Positions 60,996 to 64,000 of a stretch of DNA of 64,000 bases are shown piece by piece. Numbering within the stretch: the first letter of the stretch is position 1; the number at the start of each line of letters is the position of its first letter. This stretch comes from Nonomuraea gerenzanensis (GTDB lineage: Bacteria > Actinomycetota > Actinomycetes > Streptosporangiales > Streptosporangiaceae): contig NZ_CP084058.1 in NCBI RefSeq assembly GCF_020215645.1, positions 9,796,001 through 9,860,000 on the forward strand, read 5' to 3'. The translations under genes were made by a program, and so were the position numbers. The notes under the pieces were generated by a model. It saw only the letters and a list, made by a program, of their open reading frames with translations. It had not been told where the DNA came from and did not search any database.

Positions 60996-63900
60996 CTACC
61001 GCCCCCCGCAGGACCGAGCGACAGTGACGTTCTCGAACGAGCTCTCCGTGGATGCGTGAAGCCCGACGCCGCCGCTGCGCACAACGGTGTCGCGACCCTT
61101 CAGGATCTGAACGCCGTTCAACGTCACGGTGATGCGGTCACCGTGAATCGCCGCACCCAGTCGCACGGGACCTGTCAACGGGTTGCTGATGGACGCCTTG
61201 GCCACTGTGACCGGACCCGACGCGTGAGCCTCGCGGATGATGCTCGCGTACTGGGTTCCGTCGCTGGTCTTGCCGACGTGGATCCGATACCCGTACGCGT
61301 CCGTGGTGTCTCGCAGCGAGATTCCCGCGTTACCGACGGATCCGTCGATCGTGACCGTGGTCTCCACGACATGGTCGCACGCCTCGGAGAAGCGCGTCGG
61401 CAGTGTCGAGTCGGCCAGTACGTGCGCCCGGCCACCGGCAGGCGGCTGGAGGTGCAACTTGCCCGAGGCGACGGACACCGACCCTGTCATTCCTCGCCAA
61501 CTGGCCTGATCGAGCCCTTCCCTGATCACGATGTTGTCGAAGGTCGCGGCCCGCCGATGGGTGAAGGCGGCGGCACCACCCGTCGGCAGCTGTCCGTCAT
61601 CCGCGGAGATCGACGTGTCGCCGACCTTGGCGCTCAGATGCCTCCCGATCGCGGATACGACCAGCTTGTGCGGGACGTTGGCGCCGCTCGGCAGTGCGGT
61701 CTCCGCGAGAACCTCGGTCGTCGAGTCGTAGATCTTCACGAGCTTCAGCGTCGCTCCCGACGTGGAGTTGAGCACTTCGGCCCGGTAGTAGTTGCGGGAA
61801 TTGTGATAGCGGAACGCGAGACCGGTACGGGCCGTCGTCTGGCCGCGTACCCCGGGAACGATGTCCGCGGCCATGACCACGTCATCGGGTACGTCCTGCA
61901 GCGCCGCGAACGACACCATGTCCGCAGTCGAGGTCTGTGCCAGCTGCGTGTCCGGCTGTGCGCCGGTCAGCGCCCAGGTCCCCTGGACCGGCGTCCAGCC
62001 GCCGAAGGATCCGTTGAAGTCATGGACGGTGCGATCCAGGCCGACCTCGTCGAACTCGTCGTTGAGCACGGGTGCCGGGGCGAAGTGTTCCTCGAGTGAC
62101 ACGGTGATGAGGTTGCCCGTGCGGGTGAACGCGATCGGGGTGTCGTTCACCGTCACCGCGTTCGCGTTCGGCGCGTTGATGGAGAGGATGCCGGTGAACG
62201 GGTCCCCGAGCGAGATCCGGGCGGTCGCGCCGCGCAGTTCCACACTGACATCGGACACCGGTGCGGATGCGCTGATGACGGTGTCGTCCTGATCGATCAG
62301 CGACGACCCTCTGGTCAGCGCGTACCTGGTGAGCCCGCCGCCCGAAGCACGCTCGAGGTAGGCGGTCTCCGCGTTGGTCGCGGCGGCTCCGAACGCCCTC
62401 GACGAGGGAGTCGCCTCGCGCGAAAGGTAGAAGCGTCCGGTCGCGTCCGGCAGGGTGATCTCCATCGCCGTCGCCACGGAGTGACTCACCCCGGGCATGG
62501 CGATGCGCTTCGCCGTCACCGAGGGCGCCGCGCCGGCCCGGCCGGGAACCACGACCGTGTCCAGTCCCGTCGGCCCTGTGGAGGACCAGTCGTAGGACAG
62601 GTAGTCGACGTTGGTGAGCACCTGCTCGCCGACGCGTACGGCGCCATCGTCGTGGACCGTGGGGGTCACCGCGGCGCCGGGCGTCGCCACCGGGATGAGC
62701 CGCACGCCGGCGACGGGTGCGGCTCCTGGCACGGTGTCGAACCCGACCGTGGCGACCTTCGTCGCCGGGTTGACGGTCACCGGATCACCGGGGAAGTGCC
62801 AGAGCTGCCGGTAGTCGTGCGCGGCGGTGTCACCGGTGAGGGCGTCGGAGACCACCCAGAAGCCGGGCTTGACGAAGTAGACAGCGCGATCGTGCTCGAC
62901 CGGCCGGTAGCCCATCGCCGCACCGCGGTAGATGTCGAGGCCCGCGTTCGAGCGCCACAGCGACGTTGTGCGGGGAACGCCCTTCTCCTGCGGGAGCCCG
63001 TCGACCTCGATGGTGTTGTGCGCCTCGGTCCTGCGGCGCATCCACTCGTTCGTTTCAGTCGGGCTGTAGTCCCCCACCCCGGAGTCGACGATCAGCGGAC
63101 GCCCGTACGCCGCCATCACCAGGCTGAGGTCGTCCGGATGCCGATGCGAGGCGGTGTAACTGGAGTTCTGGTTGTTGATCAGCATGTACCGGGCATCGGC
63201 GTCCCACCCGGAACGCTGAACCGCGAAGCTGATCGGAAACACCGTGGACGGCAGCGTCGGGGCGGTCCCCTGCGTCCGGCCGGAGGCGACCCAGGTGAAA
63301 TCGGGCCAGGAGTTGCGTACACCGCTCCTGCGAATGGCCGACGTACCCGCGTCGTTGTTCGGCGTGTCGCCGATCGCCGCGGGTTCCAGATTCGGCTGAC
63401 GGGTCGCGAACAGCGAATCCGCGATCCAGTCCGCCGCCTGGACGAGCGCATCGGGAAGCGTTCGCCCGTTGGCATCCCCGACCGCTATGACGGAGTTGAG
63501 GATGTCCGCCACGTATGCCTGATAGTTGAACGCCGGTTCGCGGTACACACCGTCGCCCTTCAAGTACGCGCGCAGGAACCGCTCGGCCGAGCGCACCGCG
63601 AACCACTCCGAGCCAGGCGATGACGAGAACTCGGGCAGGAACACGGCCGCCGCGTAAACGGAGCGGGCCATCGACACGTACCAGTTGTTTCCGATATGTA
63701 TCTGCAGCGCGCCGACGAGGAAGTCCGTCGTGGCGTGCACGCCGGACAGGTACGCCACGAGATCGGTCGCGTCGATGCCAGGATCGGCCCGGAACACGGA
63801 GAACGCGCTGACCAGCTGGGCGAGCCGCTTGGCCGCCGACAGATTGCGGTTCTGCGGCCAGCTCTGATTGTCGGCGAAGAAGTCCAGCGAGATGTCCATC

Positions 63901-64000
63901 CACGCCGCCGCGTACGCCGCACGCTTGGCCGGGTCGCTCTCGGACACGTAGGCGTACGTCAGTTTGGGCATGAACGTGAAGTCGCTCATCAACGTCTGAG
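60996..64000 (-). CDS. Heparinase II/III-like polysaccharide lyase, 5' partial
   Basis: At least 1000 residues are present and the frame is open to the window edge, so the N-terminus is missing. The first ~270 residues are a helical toroid typical of alginate/heparinase lyases (AWMDISLDFFADNQSWPQNRN). Next comes the heparinase II/III signature region, SSYTASHRHPDDLSLVMAAYGRPLIVDSGVGDYSP and TEAHNTIEVDG (catalytic His/Tyr area), then beta-sandwich sequence. Two C-terminal concanavalin-like domains follow (residues ~640-830 and ~840-998; AFRYHNSRNYYRAEV, GISLRDTTDAYGYRIHV). It cleaves an acidic polysaccharide outside the cell. A signal peptide should lie beyond the edge. Confidence 0.85.
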   Translation of the reverse strand, partial: QTLMSDFTFMPKLTYAYVSESDPAKRAAYAAAWMDISLDFFADNQSWPQNRNLSAAKRLAQLVSAFSVFRADPGIDATDLVAYLSGVHATTDFLVGALQIHIGNNWYVSMARSVYAAAVFLPEFSSSPGSEWFAVRSAERFLRAYLKGDGVYREPAFNYQAYVADILNSVIAVGDANGRTLPDALVQAADWIADSLFATRQPNLEPAAIGDTPNNDAGTSAIRRSGVRNSWPDFTWVASGRTQGTAPTLPSTVFPISFAVQRSGWDADARYMLINNQNSSYTASHRHPDDLSLVMAAYGRPLIVDSGVGDYSPTETNEWMRRRTEAHNTIEVDGLPQEKGVPRTTSLWRSNAGLDIYRGAAMGYRPVEHDRAVYFVKPGFWVVSDALTGDTAAHDYRQLWHFPGDPVTVNPATKVATVGFDTVPGAAPVAGVRLIPVATPGAAVTPTVHDDGAVRVGEQVLTNVDYLSYDWSSTGPTGLDTVVVPGRAGAAPSVTAKRIAMPGVSHSVATAMEITLPDATGRFYLSREATPSSRAFGAAATNAETAYLERASGGGLTRYALTRGSSLIDQDDTVISASAPVSDVSVELRGATARISLGDPFTGILSINAPNANAVTVNDTPIAFTRTGNLITVSLEEHFAPAPVLNDEFDEVGLDRTVHDFNGSFGGWTPVQGTWALTGAQPDTQLAQTSTADMVSFAALQDVPDDVVMAADIVPGVRGQTTARTGLAFRYHNSRNYYRAEVLNSTSGATLKLVKIYDSTTEVLAETALPSGANVPHKLVVSAIGRHLSAKVGDTSISADDGQLPTGGAAAFTHRRAATFDNIVIREGLDQASWRGMTGSVSVASGKLHLQPPAGGRAHVLADSTLPTRFSEACDHVVETTVTIDGSVGNAGISLRDTTDAYGYRIHVGKTSDGTQYASIIREAHASGPVTVAKASISNPLTGPVRLGAAIHGDRITVTLNGVQILKGRDTVVRSGGVGLHASTESSFENVTVARSCGGR

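Overview
The window is high-GC DNA with the codon use, GTG/TTG starts and gene families of a filamentous actinobacterium. A member of the Streptosporangiales (Nonomuraea-like) is my best guess, from family content only. Most genes are intact and ordinary. Two stretches are not: an oxygen-limitation block at about 24.9-44.8 kb, and a decayed accessory region at about 49-60.5 kb that holds an uncharacterised peptide-modification operon.

Layout. 0.1-9.6 kb: a secreted lipase-like hydrolase, a broken beta-propeller gene, small hypotheticals, a PucR regulator upstream of a D-amino-acid-type FAD oxidase, a DksA-like zinc-finger protein, a short MreB-like protein, a 16-bp minisatellite and glutamate dehydrogenase. 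9.8-15.7 kb: a 29-bp triple repeat, a histidine kinase/response regulator pair and a ferric-type ABC transporter (lipoprotein, double permease, ATPase) with a duplicated 56-bp element between its first two genes. 16.4-24.8 kb: a CAP-domain secreted protein facing a large unknown gene across a shared hairpin, an ADP-ribosylglycohydrolase, decayed DNA, and a DHA2 drug exporter divergent from an XRE-cupin regulator.

24.9-44.8 kb: a DevS/DosS-like two-GAF kinase, pyruvate formate-lyase and its activase, two zinc alcohol dehydrogenases, universal stress proteins, a DoxX membrane protein, an anti-sigma-type ATPase, GAPDH, phosphoketolase, a DUF4389 membrane protein and a CtpF-like cation ATPase. 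Most of these units have upstream a 14-bp palindrome close to GGGACC-NN-GGTCCC, which resembles the mycobacterial DosR/DevR box. I read the block as one hypoxia/dormancy regulon. The sugar enzymes, formate-lyase and alcohol dehydrogenases would provide fermentative ATP and NAD+ recycling. No DevR-type regulator lies in the window.

45-51 kb: a secreted protein, a WXG100/EspC-like pair divergent from two YbaB-like genes, an F420-type oxidoreductase and a CoA-disulfide-reductase-like flavoprotein. 52-60.5 kb: an integrase fragment beside a tRNA 3' end (relic attachment site), a frameshifted RHS-phospholipase A2 toxin gene followed by a membrane protein, three separate transposase relics and several pseudogenes. 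Within it sits the most interesting locus: a 31-residue peptide ending in Gly-Gly-Gly (57309-57404), a hairpin, an E1/ThiF adenylyltransferase with a leader-binding-like N-terminus, and an overlapping M50-type membrane metalloprotease. This looks like a compact RiPP or peptide C-terminal activation system. The window ends inside a heparinase II/III-like polysaccharide lyase.
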